This document shows, in pieces, positions 1 to 8,190 of a DNA stretch of 33,620 nt. The notes beneath the pieces are model-generated. The model saw only the letters and a list, made by a program, of their open reading frames with translations. It did no database searches and had not been told where the DNA came from. Within the stretch, counting starts at the first letter, position 1, and each line of letters begins with the position of its first letter. The DNA is from Parashewanella hymeniacidonis. Lineage in GTDB: Bacteria > Pseudomonadota > Gammaproteobacteria > Enterobacterales > Shewanellaceae. The stretch spans positions 1 through 33,620 of the forward strand of contig NZ_JAFEUN010000050.1 of NCBI RefSeq assembly GCF_016900895.1, given 5' to 3'. Both the position numbers and the translations under genes were made by a program.

Positions 1-2
1 TG

Positions 3-146
3 GCTGCGTGTGCCTGGAACTTGAGAAAGTGGTTAGCCATTTTCTTTTTGCTCGAAAAAGATGGTGAGTTTTGGCTGTTTTGTAGTGAAATTGATGCAAA
101 ATCTAAGAAATCTTGCTTTTGGGATACGGCTCTGAATTTTGCGTAA
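3..146 (+). pseudogene. C-terminal tail of an open frame, possibly a transposase remnant (partial)
   Basis: An open frame enters from the left edge and stops at a TAA at 144-146, giving about 47 residues. The start lies outside the window. The segment AWNLRKWLAIFFLLEK resembles the hydrophobic 'N-L-K/R-K-W' tails found at the C-terminus of several DDE transposases (IS5/IS1182-like), but this is a weak recollection based on few residues. No terminal inverted repeat is visible between the stop and bkdB. It could instead be the end of an ordinary gene or a chance open frame. Confidence 0.3.
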
Positions 147-221
147 ATCAGATGCCGTACATTTTAACTCTTGAAATGGATTTTTTCAGAACCGACTAAT
201 TAGTATGAACAGTGTTCTAGC

Positions 222-1757
222 TTAACGCATTGCCAACAACATATCTTGTGGATGCTCTAAATACTGTTTCCATAAATTACAGAAACGAGCAATGGTTCCA
301 CCATCAATCACTCGGTGATCACCAGACCAACTCACTTGCATGATGTTACGTGCTTCAACTTCACCCTTGGAATTGAAACGTGGCAGTTTTTGCACTCGAC
401 CTAAAGCTACAATCGCCACTTCTGGCTTATTGATAATAGGCGTAGCAACTGTTCCACCCAACGCACCAATATTTGAAATCGAAATTGTGCCTTGTTTCAA
501 GTCGCTTGGAGAAACACGACCATCACGTGCTGCTTTCGTTAATCGAGTAATGTCAGCCGCTACTTCAAGAATACTCTTATTTTGAACACCTTTCACATTT
601 GGCACTAACAGACCCACTTTTGAATCTACCGCCATACCAATATTGTGATTAGCTAGATAAGTCAATTCTGTACAATCGTCATTCACACGACTGTTCACAA
701 TTGGGTACTCATTAATGGCCAATGACAATGCTTTCATAAAGAATGGCATCATGGTTAGCTTTAATTCGTCGCTAGAATACTTTTCTTTCATATCCTTACG
801 CATTGCCATCAAATCAGTAACGTCAATCTCTTCACAGTAAGTAAAGTGAGGAATCGTCGATACCGACTCTTGCATCATCTTCGCCATTACCGCTTTTACG
901 CCACGAATTGGCTCAACACGGTCACCTGCTTCAACAGCTGTATTTTCAACCACAACAGGCATAGATGGTTCAGGTGTTGTTGTCACTAATGACTTTGAAC
1001 TGCTGCCTTGCATGTAGGCATCAATGTCGTGTTTATATACACGGCCATTTTTACCACTGCCTGGCACTTTACTGATATCAATGTCATGCATTCTCGCCAT
1101 ACGACGAACGGCAGGGCTTGCAATCGCTTTACCTTGACGCACAGGCTCATGGTTTTGTTCTACGACTGGCTCTGCATCAATCACGACTGCTTGTGTTGTC
1201 ACTCTGCCAGCCTCGCTTTCTACTTCAATCGCAAACAAAGGCTTATGAACAATCGCTATCTCGCCTTTAGCGTAATAAAGCTTGGCAATTCTACCGTGTT
1301 TCATTGCTGGAATTTGCACTAACGCTTTGTCGGTCATGACATCAGCGATAGGCTGGTCTTCAACAACCTCATCGCCTTCTGCAACGAGCCAATCAACCAG
1401 TTCACACTCAACGATACCTTCACCAATATCAGGCAATAAGAAGTCTTCAATTTGAGTGCCTGCGGTAACTGTTTGAGTTTCTACCACTACTTTTTCAGTA
1501 ACAGCAGGCTCACCTTCACCCTCCACTTCAACGGCGTAAAGCGGTTGATGTACGATCGCAATTTCACCTTTTGCGTAATACAGCTTGGTGATCTTACCAG
1601 CATTCGGCGCAGGAATTTGCACCAAAGCCTTGTCTGTCATCACGTCTGCGATAGGTTGGTCTTCAGCAACGATGTCACCTTCAGCAACCAGCCACTCAAC
1701 CAGCTCACATTCAACTACGCCTTCACCAATGTCCGGCAAAATAAAATCTTTAATCAT
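222..1757 (-). CDS. bkdB: Branched-chain 2-oxoacid dehydrogenase E2 (dihydrolipoyl acyltransferase) with two lipoyl domains
   Basis: E2 core of the branched-chain 2-oxoacid dehydrogenase complex. It transfers acyl groups from the E1-bound intermediate through lipoyl-lysine to CoA in valine, leucine and isoleucine catabolism in the cytoplasm. Domain order over 511 residues: lipoyl domain 1 (about 2-79, MTDKALVQIP with lipoyl Lys43), lipoyl domain 2 (about 103-182, Lys144 in the same motif), peripheral-subunit-binding domain (about 209-250) and catalytic domain (about 280-511) with DHRVIDG at 480-486, containing His481 and Asp485. The two lipoyl domains are nearly identical, pointing to internal duplication. 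It is the last gene of the operon, 9 bases after bkdA2. The E3 gene (lpd) is not in this window. The branched-chain assignment rests on the neighbouring two-subunit E1; I am confident of the family. Confidence 0.95.
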   Translation of the reverse strand: MIKDFILPDIGEGVVECELVEWLVAEGDIVAEDQPIADVMTDKALVQIPAPNAGKITKLYYAKGEIAIVHQPLYAVEVEGEGEPAVTEKVVVETQTVTAGTQIEDFLLPDIGEGIVECELVDWLVAEGDEVVEDQPIADVMTDKALVQIPAMKHGRIAKLYYAKGEIAIVHKPLFAIEVESEAGRVTTQAVVIDAEPVVEQNHEPVRQGKAIASPAVRRMARMHDIDISKVPGSGKNGRVYKHDIDAYMQGSSSKSLVTTTPEPSMPVVVENTAVEAGDRVEPIRGVKAVMAKMMQESVSTIPHFTYCEEIDVTDLMAMRKDMKEKYSSDELKLTMMPFFMKALSLAINEYPIVNSRVNDDCTELTYLANHNIGMAVDSKVGLLVPNVKGVQNKSILEVAADITRLTKAARDGRVSPSDLKQGTISISNIGALGGTVATPIINKPEVAIVALGRVQKLPRFNSKGEVEARNIMQVSWSGDHRVIDGGTIARFCNLWKQYLEHPQDMLLAMR

Positions 1758-1766
1758 TGCGGGCTC

Positions 1767-2744
1767 CTAGAAGTTCATTGAAGCTTTAATCGCTTCGTAG
1801 TTTTTAAGTGCATCTGGCATGTATTCTTTTTCATGGATCAGCGGATAAGGCGTATCCAAACCACACACACGAGCGATTGGCGACTCTAAATACAAGAAGC
1901 ACTCTTCTTGAATTGTCGCAGCGATTTCACCCGCAAAGCCACCCGTTAACGGCGCTTCATGACTGATCAACAAACGGCCAGTTTTCTTAACTGATCCAGC
2001 AACCGTATCTGCATCCCACGGAGAAAGGGTTCGTAAATCGATAATCTCACACGAGATACCGTCTTTTTCTGCCATTTCAGCAGCTTGCTCGATGATTTCC
2101 ATCTGAGCACCCCAAGCAAGTAGCGTAATGTCTGAACCTTGTTTTACCACTTCAGCTTTACCTAACTCGTGCTCGTAATCACCTTCTGGTACATCACCAA
2201 CAGAAGCACGATATAAGCGCTTTGGCTCAAAGAAGATAATTGGGTTTTTGTCGCGAATTGACGCTAACAATAAACCTTTGGCTTGCTCAGGGTTTCTTGG
2301 TACAACCACTTTCAAACCAGGCGTTTGAGTAAAGTATGCCTCTGGAGACTGAGAGTGATAATGACCACCAGCAATACCACCACCATAAGGTGTACGGTAG
2401 GTTAAACCGCCAACATTGAATTCATTACCACTACGGTATCGGAACTTAGCTGACTCATTCACGATTTGGTCAAATGCTGGGAAGATATAATCAGCAAACT
2501 GAATTTCAGCGACTGGAGTATGGCCATTTGCAGCCAGACCATTAGCAAAACCCGCAATACCTTGCTCAACAAGCGGAGTATTGAAACAACGATCTGGGCC
2601 AAACTTTTCTTTTAAACCAGAAGTTGCACGGAAAACACCACCAAAATGGCCAACGTCTTCACCGAAAACTAACATCTTATCGTCAGATTCCATCGCAATA
2701 GACAGAGCATCATTGATGGCTTGTAGCATGTTCATATGTGCCAT
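1767..2744 (-). CDS. bkdA2: Branched-chain 2-oxoacid dehydrogenase E1 beta subunit
   Basis: Beta subunit of the thiamine-diphosphate-dependent E1 decarboxylase that starts branched-chain 2-oxoacid oxidation. The 325-residue length is normal for the family. Typical features are [11 protein letters not shown] at the start, the [19 protein letters not shown] block (about 26-44), the [15 protein letters not shown] segment and the C-terminal transketolase domain with [18 protein letters not shown]. Its ATG shares one base with the stop of bkdA1 (TAATG at 2742-2746), so the two subunits are very probably translationally coupled, which suits a fixed alpha2beta2 stoichiometry. Confidence 0.95.
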   Translation of the reverse strand: MAHMNMLQAINDALSIAMESDDKMLVFGEDVGHFGGVFRATSGLKEKFGPDRCFNTPLVEQGIAGFANGLAANGHTPVAEIQFADYIFPAFDQIVNESAKFRYRSGNEFNVGGLTYRTPYGGGIAGGHYHSQSPEAYFTQTPGLKVVVPRNPEQAKGLLLASIRDKNPIIFFEPKRLYRASVGDVPEGDYEHELGKAEVVKQGSDITLLAWGAQMEIIEQAAEMAEKDGISCEIIDLRTLSPWDADTVAGSVKKTGRLLISHEAPLTGGFAGEIAATIQEECFLYLESPIARVCGLDTPYPLIHEKEYMPDALKNYEAIKASMNF

Positions 2745-3925
2745 TATTTGATTCTCCCTGCTGTTTTCGGATACGATTCTGGATACTTTTTAATGTGCGC
2801 TTTAAGATCAGCCATTTGCTTTTTAAGAATTGGCGTTGGCTCATCATAAACATCATTAAACAGTTCTTCGAGCTCAGGTGCTGCGACTTTTTCAGACACT
2901 TTAACTTGAGCTAGAACTTCTTCACGATATTTAGTATAAAGTGCTTGGTCTTCTTCTTCGGTTAACCATCCTTGAGCGAGCATCCATGTTTTGAAACGCG
3001 CTACAGGATCTTGTTCACGCCATTCATTTTCTTCTTCTTTTGAACGATAGCCTGAAGGATCATCGGATGAAGAATGCGCACCAACACGGTAAGTCATTGC
3101 TTCAAGTAATACTGGAACACTGTTTTCAATCGCAAATTCACGTGCTGCTTGTGTAGCTAGTAGCACTGCAAGCATGTCATTGCCGTCGAAACGAATCGTG
3201 TGCATGCCATAACCAACACCACGACTTGCAATACCATTACCTTTAAACTGCTCTTCTGCAGGTGTAGAAATAGCATAACCATTGTTACGACAGAAGAAGA
3301 GTGTCGGAGACTTTAACGTCGCTGCCATGTTAAGGCCTGCATGGAAATCACCTTCTGATGCAGCGCCTTCACCGAAATAACAAATCGCCACGTTTTTATG
3401 GCCATTCATTTTCATGCTATAGCCAACACCTGTTGCTTGAGGAATTTGCGTCCCAAGCGGTGAAGAAACCGTATGATAGTTCAACTCAGAGCTACCATAG
3501 TGAATTGGCATTTGACGACCTTTACCTAGGTCTTTTTCATTACTGAACATTTGATCCATGAACTGCTCAGTAGTAAAACCACGAAAGCGTAGTGCTGCGT
3601 GTTCACGATATTGAGCAAGAATAACGTCTTGCGAATCTAACGCCGCTGCACTTCCGATAATGGCAGCTTCTTCACCAATACACGTCATATAAAAACTAAT
3701 ACGGCCTTGACGTTGAGCGCCTAACATACGCTCGTCAAGGACTTGAGTGAATACGCATGTGTCGTACATGCGCTTAGCCAAAGTTTCATCAATCTTTGGT
3801 AAGGTTGCACCTTCAATCACAGTGCCGTCAGCATTGGTAACTCTCAGTTTAGGGATTGTTAATGAATCTCTATCTAGAAAGCTTACGCTGTGCACAATCT
3901 GTTCGTTTTGTGTTGCGTTGCTCAT
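2744..3925 (-). CDS. bkdA1: Branched-chain 2-oxoacid dehydrogenase E1 alpha subunit
   Basis: Alpha subunit of the E1 component; it binds thiamine diphosphate and decarboxylates branched-chain 2-oxoacids. Of 393 residues, the cofactor motif runs from [10 protein letters not shown] (184-193) to [11 protein letters not shown] (212-222). The [15 protein letters not shown] loop (280-294) corresponds to the loop that is phosphorylated in mitochondrial homologues. The alpha subunit is separate from beta, as in 2-oxoisovalerate dehydrogenases and unlike the single-chain E1 of most gammaproteobacterial pyruvate dehydrogenases. It is the first gene of the operon, with a 171-base upstream gap holding a promoter-like sequence and a perfect palindrome. 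Confidence 0.95.
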   Translation of the reverse strand: MSNATQNEQIVHSVSFLDRDSLTIPKLRVTNADGTVIEGATLPKIDETLAKRMYDTCVFTQVLDERMLGAQRQGRISFYMTCIGEEAAIIGSAAALDSQDVILAQYREHAALRFRGFTTEQFMDQMFSNEKDLGKGRQMPIHYGSSELNYHTVSSPLGTQIPQATGVGYSMKMNGHKNVAICYFGEGAASEGDFHAGLNMAATLKSPTLFFCRNNGYAISTPAEEQFKGNGIASRGVGYGMHTIRFDGNDMLAVLLATQAAREFAIENSVPVLLEAMTYRVGAHSSSDDPSGYRSKEEENEWREQDPVARFKTWMLAQGWLTEEEDQALYTKYREEVLAQVKVSEKVAAPELEELFNDVYDEPTPILKKQMADLKAHIKKYPESYPKTAGRIK

Positions 3926-3946
3926 AGTGTGCTCTTGTTATGTAGA

Positions 3947-3973
3947 GAACTTGACGAGAAACCCATCAAGTTC
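3947..3973 (-). other. Inverted repeat in the leader of the bkd operon
   Basis: Perfect 8-base arms, GAACTTGA (3947-3954) and TCAAGTTC (3966-3973), separated by 11 bases. It ends 22 bases upstream of the bkdA1 start and downstream of the proposed promoter, so it would be transcribed. It may be a leader hairpin or a second operator; nothing in the sequence decides between them. Confidence 0.4.
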
Positions 3974-3997
3974 AAAATGTTCTAATACGCAGAGTGA

Positions 3998-4026
3998 AAT
4001 TTACGTTAACGTAAAAATACAGGCAA
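3998..4026 (-). promoter_or_regulatory. Predicted bkd promoter with a 16-bp palindromic operator in its spacer (LiuR-like)
   Basis: On the minus strand a -35-like TTGCCT (4021-4026) and a -10-like TAAATT (3998-4003) are 17 bases apart. The perfect palindrome TTTACGTTAACGTAAA (4000-4015) covers most of the spacer and part of the -10. MerR-family regulators bind dyads in the promoter spacer. LiuR, a MerR-type regulator, is known from comparative genomics to control branched-chain amino acid catabolism genes in Shewanella and relatives, with an ACGT-containing palindromic site. The palindrome is seen directly; assignment to LiuR is inference. Confidence 0.6.
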
Positions 4027-4096
4027 CTTTTCAGCCCCCTTGCCCACCAAGTAATGGTTTAAGCTGATGTATTGTTTGGTTTACAAACCTATTTTG

Positions 4097-5131
4097 CTAC
4101 TTAACATTAAGGCTCTCTGGCTTGATCAACATTAGTACGGCTCGGTTACCGACAGGGATATTTGTAATCGGGAAAACAATGGCTTCTTCATCATGTTCGA
4201 TCTTAATTTCATCACCGTTTTCTTTTGCCAGAACGTAGCCTTTTGGGAAAGATCGAAAATTTTCCACATCATTTGCAAAGGTAAACTCGAAATCTTCATA
4301 GTTCTTATTAATCACACGACAAACTTGATATAAATTCAATTTATCTTCATTAAAAGCATCAAGCTCAAGTTCACGACCAGTAATTAAACGTGAAAGCATT
4401 TCATGGGTTGCGATAAAACGAGTCATATCGTTTTGACCAAACGGTCTAACTTTGCCCAGCTCAACGGTAAATGCATCTGCCCCATAGTTGCTTGATGAGA
4501 AGTAACTGAACGTCGTAGTTGGTTCGTGATGAAATAGCATGGTATCGACACCACAAGCAGCCAGAAACATGATTTGCTCGGCACTATAAGCTTTATCATC
4601 ACGGTAAGGATAAATAGCAAACTTTTCATGCTTAGATGCACGAATTGCAGTGTGTAAATCGTAATGAATACGATGACGACCATCAGCTTGTGAAGTATAA
4701 AAACGATCAACATACTCTTCTAAACGTTTTGCACGAATTCGCTCTTGATTAACTAAACCTTTACCACTTGAGTGAGCACCATTGAATAATCGATTCATAT
4801 TTTCTTCGACAAAACGGGTGCCATTATGAATCGAGTCAGGGTTACCGATCAGGAACATTGTTCTGTGATGAACTTCAATGCTTTCTTCAAGCAGTTCTTT
4901 AATTAATCGGTTACAAATTTCAATTGGTGCAGTCTCATTACCGTGAACCGCTGAAGATAGAACAATATCTTTGCTACCCGCTTTTTGGGGTTCAAATACA
5001 ATCACTCCGGTATCCCATACATGAACTTGGGTTTGATTATTTAAAGTGAATGAAAATGTTTCAGAAATCGATTTGGGATTGGCAAGAGTCAAAGCTAGAA
5101 AGTCTTTGGATTCCATTAACGTATGCTGCAC
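4097..5131 (-). CDS. astE: Succinylglutamate desuccinylase
   Basis: Zinc enzyme that cleaves N-succinyl-L-glutamate to succinate and glutamate, the last step of the arginine succinyltransferase (AST) pathway, in the cytoplasm. Its 344 residues carry the AstE/AspA signature: [10 protein letters not shown] with zinc ligands His63 and Glu66, HYDLHTAIR with His160 as third ligand, and [12 protein letters not shown] with the probable catalytic Glu224. None of the other ast genes lies beside it. It shares strand with the bkd operon but is separated by 165 bases containing a separate promoter, so it is probably its own unit. An upstream ATG lies five codons before the in-frame Met6; the first ATG has AGGAGC nearby (at about -6 on its strand) and is preferred. 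Confidence 0.93.
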   Translation of the reverse strand: MQHTLMESKDFLALTLANPKSISETFSFTLNNQTQVHVWDTGVIVFEPQKAGSKDIVLSSAVHGNETAPIEICNRLIKELLEESIEVHHRTMFLIGNPDSIHNGTRFVEENMNRLFNGAHSSGKGLVNQERIRAKRLEEYVDRFYTSQADGRHRIHYDLHTAIRASKHEKFAIYPYRDDKAYSAEQIMFLAACGVDTMLFHHEPTTTFSYFSSSNYGADAFTVELGKVRPFGQNDMTRFIATHEMLSRLITGRELELDAFNEDKLNLYQVCRVINKNYEDFEFTFANDVENFRSFPKGYVLAKENGDEIKIEHDEEAIVFPITNIPVGNRAVLMLIKPESLNVK

Positions 5132-5318
5132 GTAGGGCTCCTTTATTTTTTAGATACATTTAACACATCTAAAAATATTGATGTGATTCAGTTCTCATTT
5201 TTGAATGTTGCAAATTCTATCATATTTCAGTTGTAGTAGCTTACTAACAACTCGTCTTAGCAAATACTCAAAAAATTAACAAAAAATGCTTGCGTTAAAA
5301 AAGCCCATATAGCAATAT

Positions 5319-5350
5319 AGACGTCCAGATGGTTTTACGTTTAGATAGTT
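5319..5350 (+). promoter_or_regulatory. Possible tandem MetJ boxes upstream of msrA
   Basis: Four consecutive 8-base units upstream of msrA read AGACGTCC, AGATGGTT, TTACGTTT and AGATAGTT. Against the MetJ unit AGACGTCT they match at 7, 5, 5 and 4 of 8 positions. MetJ binds tandem, often degenerate, met boxes. The position, 10-42 bases before the start codon, fits repression of a methionine sulfoxide reductase. Only the first unit is a strong match, so this is tentative. Confidence 0.3.
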
Positions 5351-5360
5351 TGAGGTTTAT

Positions 5361-5840
5361 ATGGCTGTAGCGACTTTTGGAGCCGGGTGCTTTTGGGGTG
5401 TAGAGTATTTTTTTAGGCAAATTGAAGGTGTCATAAACGCTACGAGTGGTTATATGGGTGGAAGCTCAAATCAAACAACCTATGAAGAAGTAAAACTCGG
5501 TGAGACAGGTCACGCTGAAGTCGTTCAAGTAGAGTATGATGAGTCCATCGTTTCATATGATGATTTACTTGCCATCTTTTGGGCTAATCACAATCCAACG
5601 ACTCTAAATCAACAAGGCGATGATTTCGGTCATCAGTATCGAAGTGTGATTTTTTTCTACGATCAATTTCAAAAAGAATCCGCTGCAGCATCTCTTCATG
5701 AGTTAGCCAAGAGTGCTAAATGGGGTAATCGTCAAATCGTTACTGAAATTGTTCCGGCCCAAGAGTTTTTTCCTGCTGAAGAATTTCATCAAAATTATAT
5801 TCAAAAAAATGACCTACCGAGCTGCCATATCAGTTTTTAA
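5361..5840 (+). CDS. msrA: Peptide-methionine (S)-S-oxide reductase
   Basis: Reduces the S epimer of methionine sulfoxide in oxidised proteins and free methionine, in the cytoplasm. The 159-residue protein starts directly with the catalytic segment TFGAGCFWGVEYFF (nucleophile Cys10) and keeps GYMGG, TGHAEVVQVEYD, and HQYRSVIFF. A single further cysteine, Cys155 in the C-terminal LPSCHISF, could be the resolving residue. It is a short, domain-only form compared with the roughly 210-residue E. coli protein. Its last 11 bases overlap the end of the convergent gene on the other strand. The start has GAGG a few bases upstream. Confidence 0.93.
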   Translation: MAVATFGAGCFWGVEYFFRQIEGVINATSGYMGGSSNQTTYEEVKLGETGHAEVVQVEYDESIVSYDDLLAIFWANHNPTTLNQQGDDFGHQYRSVIFFYDQFQKESAAASLHELAKSAKWGNRQIVTEIVPAQEFFPAEEFHQNYIQKNDLPSCHISF

Positions 5841-7965
5841 CACCTTTGGCGGAAGCTATTTTAGGGGTTTTCGCCGTCTCTAAAGCCTTTTTATTCACTA
5901 GGGTCGCACGAATTTCTTTTTCTTTTTGGATAATCGACTCTCTTCTTGTAGGGAACAACATCAATAAAGACTGTCTAATAAGTGGTTTCATCTGAATTAA
6001 TAACTCAGCAAATTCATGATCATTAATTGCTTCTGTCGCTATAAAAGCAGAATTTGGTGCTGCCCCTAATAAAAATATTAATCTATCAGATTGCTTTCCA
6101 ATGGCCTCAACAAAATCGCAAGTAATATACCTTCCCACATCAGAAATAAATTCTTTTCTCTCATTCAGCCCAAGCAATTCAAATAATTTTGTTTTGTTAC
6201 TGTCATTTGAACTTTCATAAAGAACAAAAAATAGAGCATGGCACTGATTCCAAATGTCACTCACCACTTCAATTGATAATTCATTATCTAGCTCTGAAGT
6301 AATGCATTCTTTAATGCCACTGTCGCTTCTAAAAATTGATGAAATATTTGATAAGCAAATCGCAAATACTCGCTTGCCTTCTCCGTTGAGCTTAAAAAGC
6401 TCAGTTTTAAAAATATTTTCCAGTAAACGTTGTTTTTCACGATCAAGTCCCATGCATAGTTTTTTGCAGAGAAGTGGTGAAAACTTTGTCATACTAGTAA
6501 AGTATTCAGGCTTTTCTTTTACCAAAACAAACAACAGCCTCGAAGCTATTTTCTCACCAAAAAGATCATCGACTCTTTTAATGAGTCTGATCTTGCTGCC
6601 CACTTTCAAAGAATCCATTAATGAACTCAGAAATTCAACTTCTTCATGGGTGTATCCACTGGAATCTTGAGCATTCGATTCGACTTCAAACAGTACCTCA
6701 GTTAATCTTGATTTATGCAGTTCATCTATTGAGTAAGCTTTGTTTTTCAACAAATAATTTAAGCAATAAACCAAAAATTCCAACTGTTTACTTGGTGTTA
6801 CTTGTTTATATAAATCAAGGTAATGATTCAAAATATAATTTTTCAAATTTTGACCTGCATTTTGTAAAAAATGCTCTACTTTTTCTCCTTCGGTAATACG
6901 CTTAACTATCACTTCCCATGCTACTGAATTATCAAGATTACAACTCTCACAGTCCTCATAGAGTAACTTCAGTGGAATACTATTGAGATAAACTTTTTGT
7001 TCCATCTGTGTAAGGCTTTGGGCAACATGTCTTTTAAGAGCTTGAGAATCACACTTCATCAACTTTAGCTTTAGCAAGCTGCGTTTACTCAAGTTCATTT
7101 CATCAGATACAACTTCTTCATCAAAGTTTTCTAAGCAAATCAATTTTAATAAGTTTTCTACTTTTTCAGCAACATGCGCATTACGTTGACCAGTTCTATG
7201 ATTCGCTAACAATTCAAACAATAAAATCACTTTATTCCATTCATGCTCAGTGACTGATTCATATTCGTTTAATACAAGGGAAGTTAATGTCTCTTGTGGT
7301 AACAAAGGGATTAATTTTGCAAACTCTTGATGGCCTAATTTAAGAAATAAATTTAATGATGGCGATCGTGATGAAAAGATAAGATTTGAATATACTGAAG
7401 TTTTAGCAAGATCATTATTAACGAGAATAGTGACTACTTCTAACCATTTTTTCTCTTGTAATTCTTCCGATAATCTATCCAAAACCTCAGAGGCTCTGTA
7501 GTCGCTCATTTGTAATAATAACGAAGCTATTAGTGCTGGTTGAGAACTTTTAATGTTACTTGCGACTATTTCAGGTTTGATTTCTGATTCTATCATCATA
7601 AAACATAACAATTTTGCTATCGGATTATCATTTACATGAATCTGATACTGAGTCCGCCAAAAACCTGATACTTTTAAAATCGAAATATCTGAGAAGTCGG
7701 CAAGCTTTTCATGTGGATCGTTGGCGTATGAACCTTGGCTAACTGAATATAAACCGCCCAAAAATACAATAAATAGTTGATGATGAGTTCTTTCAGGATG
7801 TGGTACAGAAAGCTCATACACCTTAAGCTCATCACGAGCTTCTGGGCAAAACTCCCAAGGTTGCAATGTGGTAATGTTTCGATAAGAATCACTCGCTCTC
7901 AGATCTTGAAGCTCGGCCTCAGAGAATTGCGGAATCTTTGGTAAAAAATGATTTTGGACAGCCAT
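5830..7965 (-). CDS. Large uncharacterised protein, 711 residues, probably alpha-helical
   Basis: I do not recognise this protein. It has no signal peptide and no convincing membrane segment, so it is probably cytoplasmic. Residues about 1-130 look like a compact mixed domain (WEFCPEARDELKVYEL, HQLFIVFLGGLYSVSQGSYAND). The remainder is leucine-rich with many short amphipathic helices, reminiscent of an armadillo/HEAT-like solenoid but without a repeat I could align by eye. The last 40 residues are very basic (ending KTPKIASAKGVKN) and could contact nucleic acid. It has more A+T than its neighbours. It is convergent with msrA (11-base overlap) and separated from pgm by 225 bases. A single long intact frame with ordinary codon use supports a real gene. 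Confidence 0.85.
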   Translation of the reverse strand: MAVQNHFLPKIPQFSEAELQDLRASDSYRNITTLQPWEFCPEARDELKVYELSVPHPERTHHQLFIVFLGGLYSVSQGSYANDPHEKLADFSDISILKVSGFWRTQYQIHVNDNPIAKLLCFMMIESEIKPEIVASNIKSSQPALIASLLLQMSDYRASEVLDRLSEELQEKKWLEVVTILVNNDLAKTSVYSNLIFSSRSPSLNLFLKLGHQEFAKLIPLLPQETLTSLVLNEYESVTEHEWNKVILLFELLANHRTGQRNAHVAEKVENLLKLICLENFDEEVVSDEMNLSKRSLLKLKLMKCDSQALKRHVAQSLTQMEQKVYLNSIPLKLLYEDCESCNLDNSVAWEVIVKRITEGEKVEHFLQNAGQNLKNYILNHYLDLYKQVTPSKQLEFLVYCLNYLLKNKAYSIDELHKSRLTEVLFEVESNAQDSSGYTHEEVEFLSSLMDSLKVGSKIRLIKRVDDLFGEKIASRLLFVLVKEKPEYFTSMTKFSPLLCKKLCMGLDREKQRLLENIFKTELFKLNGEGKRVFAICLSNISSIFRSDSGIKECITSELDNELSIEVVSDIWNQCHALFFVLYESSNDSNKTKLFELLGLNERKEFISDVGRYITCDFVEAIGKQSDRLIFLLGAAPNSAFIATEAINDHEFAELLIQMKPLIRQSLLMLFPTRRESIIQKEKEIRATLVNKKALETAKTPKIASAKGVKN

Positions 7966-8149
7966 GCGATGATATAAAGTAACCTTAATGCTTTACTTCA
8001 TATTTGACTTTATTCCAAAAGGAATCAACATAGATGAATTTAATTTAATCGTTAAACTAAAATAATTAATCAATATTCTGTCTAAAACAGTAGTATCTCA
8101 ATTATTGTGTAATAAGAAGGAGAGATTTATTAAATTGTGGGAATATGAA

Positions 8150-8180
8150 TTAAGTATCTCCCTTATTGGGAGATACTTAA
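8150..8180 (-). terminator. Terminator-like hairpin after pgm
   Basis: A perfect 13-base stem (TTAAGTATCTCCC at 8150-8162 with its complement at 8168-8180) and a 5-base loop, 10 bases past the pgm stop. The T-run on the minus strand is weak and interrupted, so it may also act as a 3' end stabiliser. Confidence 0.7.
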
Positions 8181-8190
8181 AAGAAGCAAA

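Noticed and set aside
207-217. GAACAGTGTTC hairpin downstream of bkdB as a terminator
   Set aside because: The stem is only 5 bases with a single-base loop and no T-run.
1008-1781. Plus-strand open frames of about 100 codons opposite bkdB
   Set aside because: They mirror the duplicated lipoyl domains on the other strand, resemble no protein and have no ribosome site.
5195-5225. ArgR-box-like TGAAT...ATTC upstream of astE
   Set aside because: The half-sites have the wrong spacing for the 18-bp ARG box and no second box is present.
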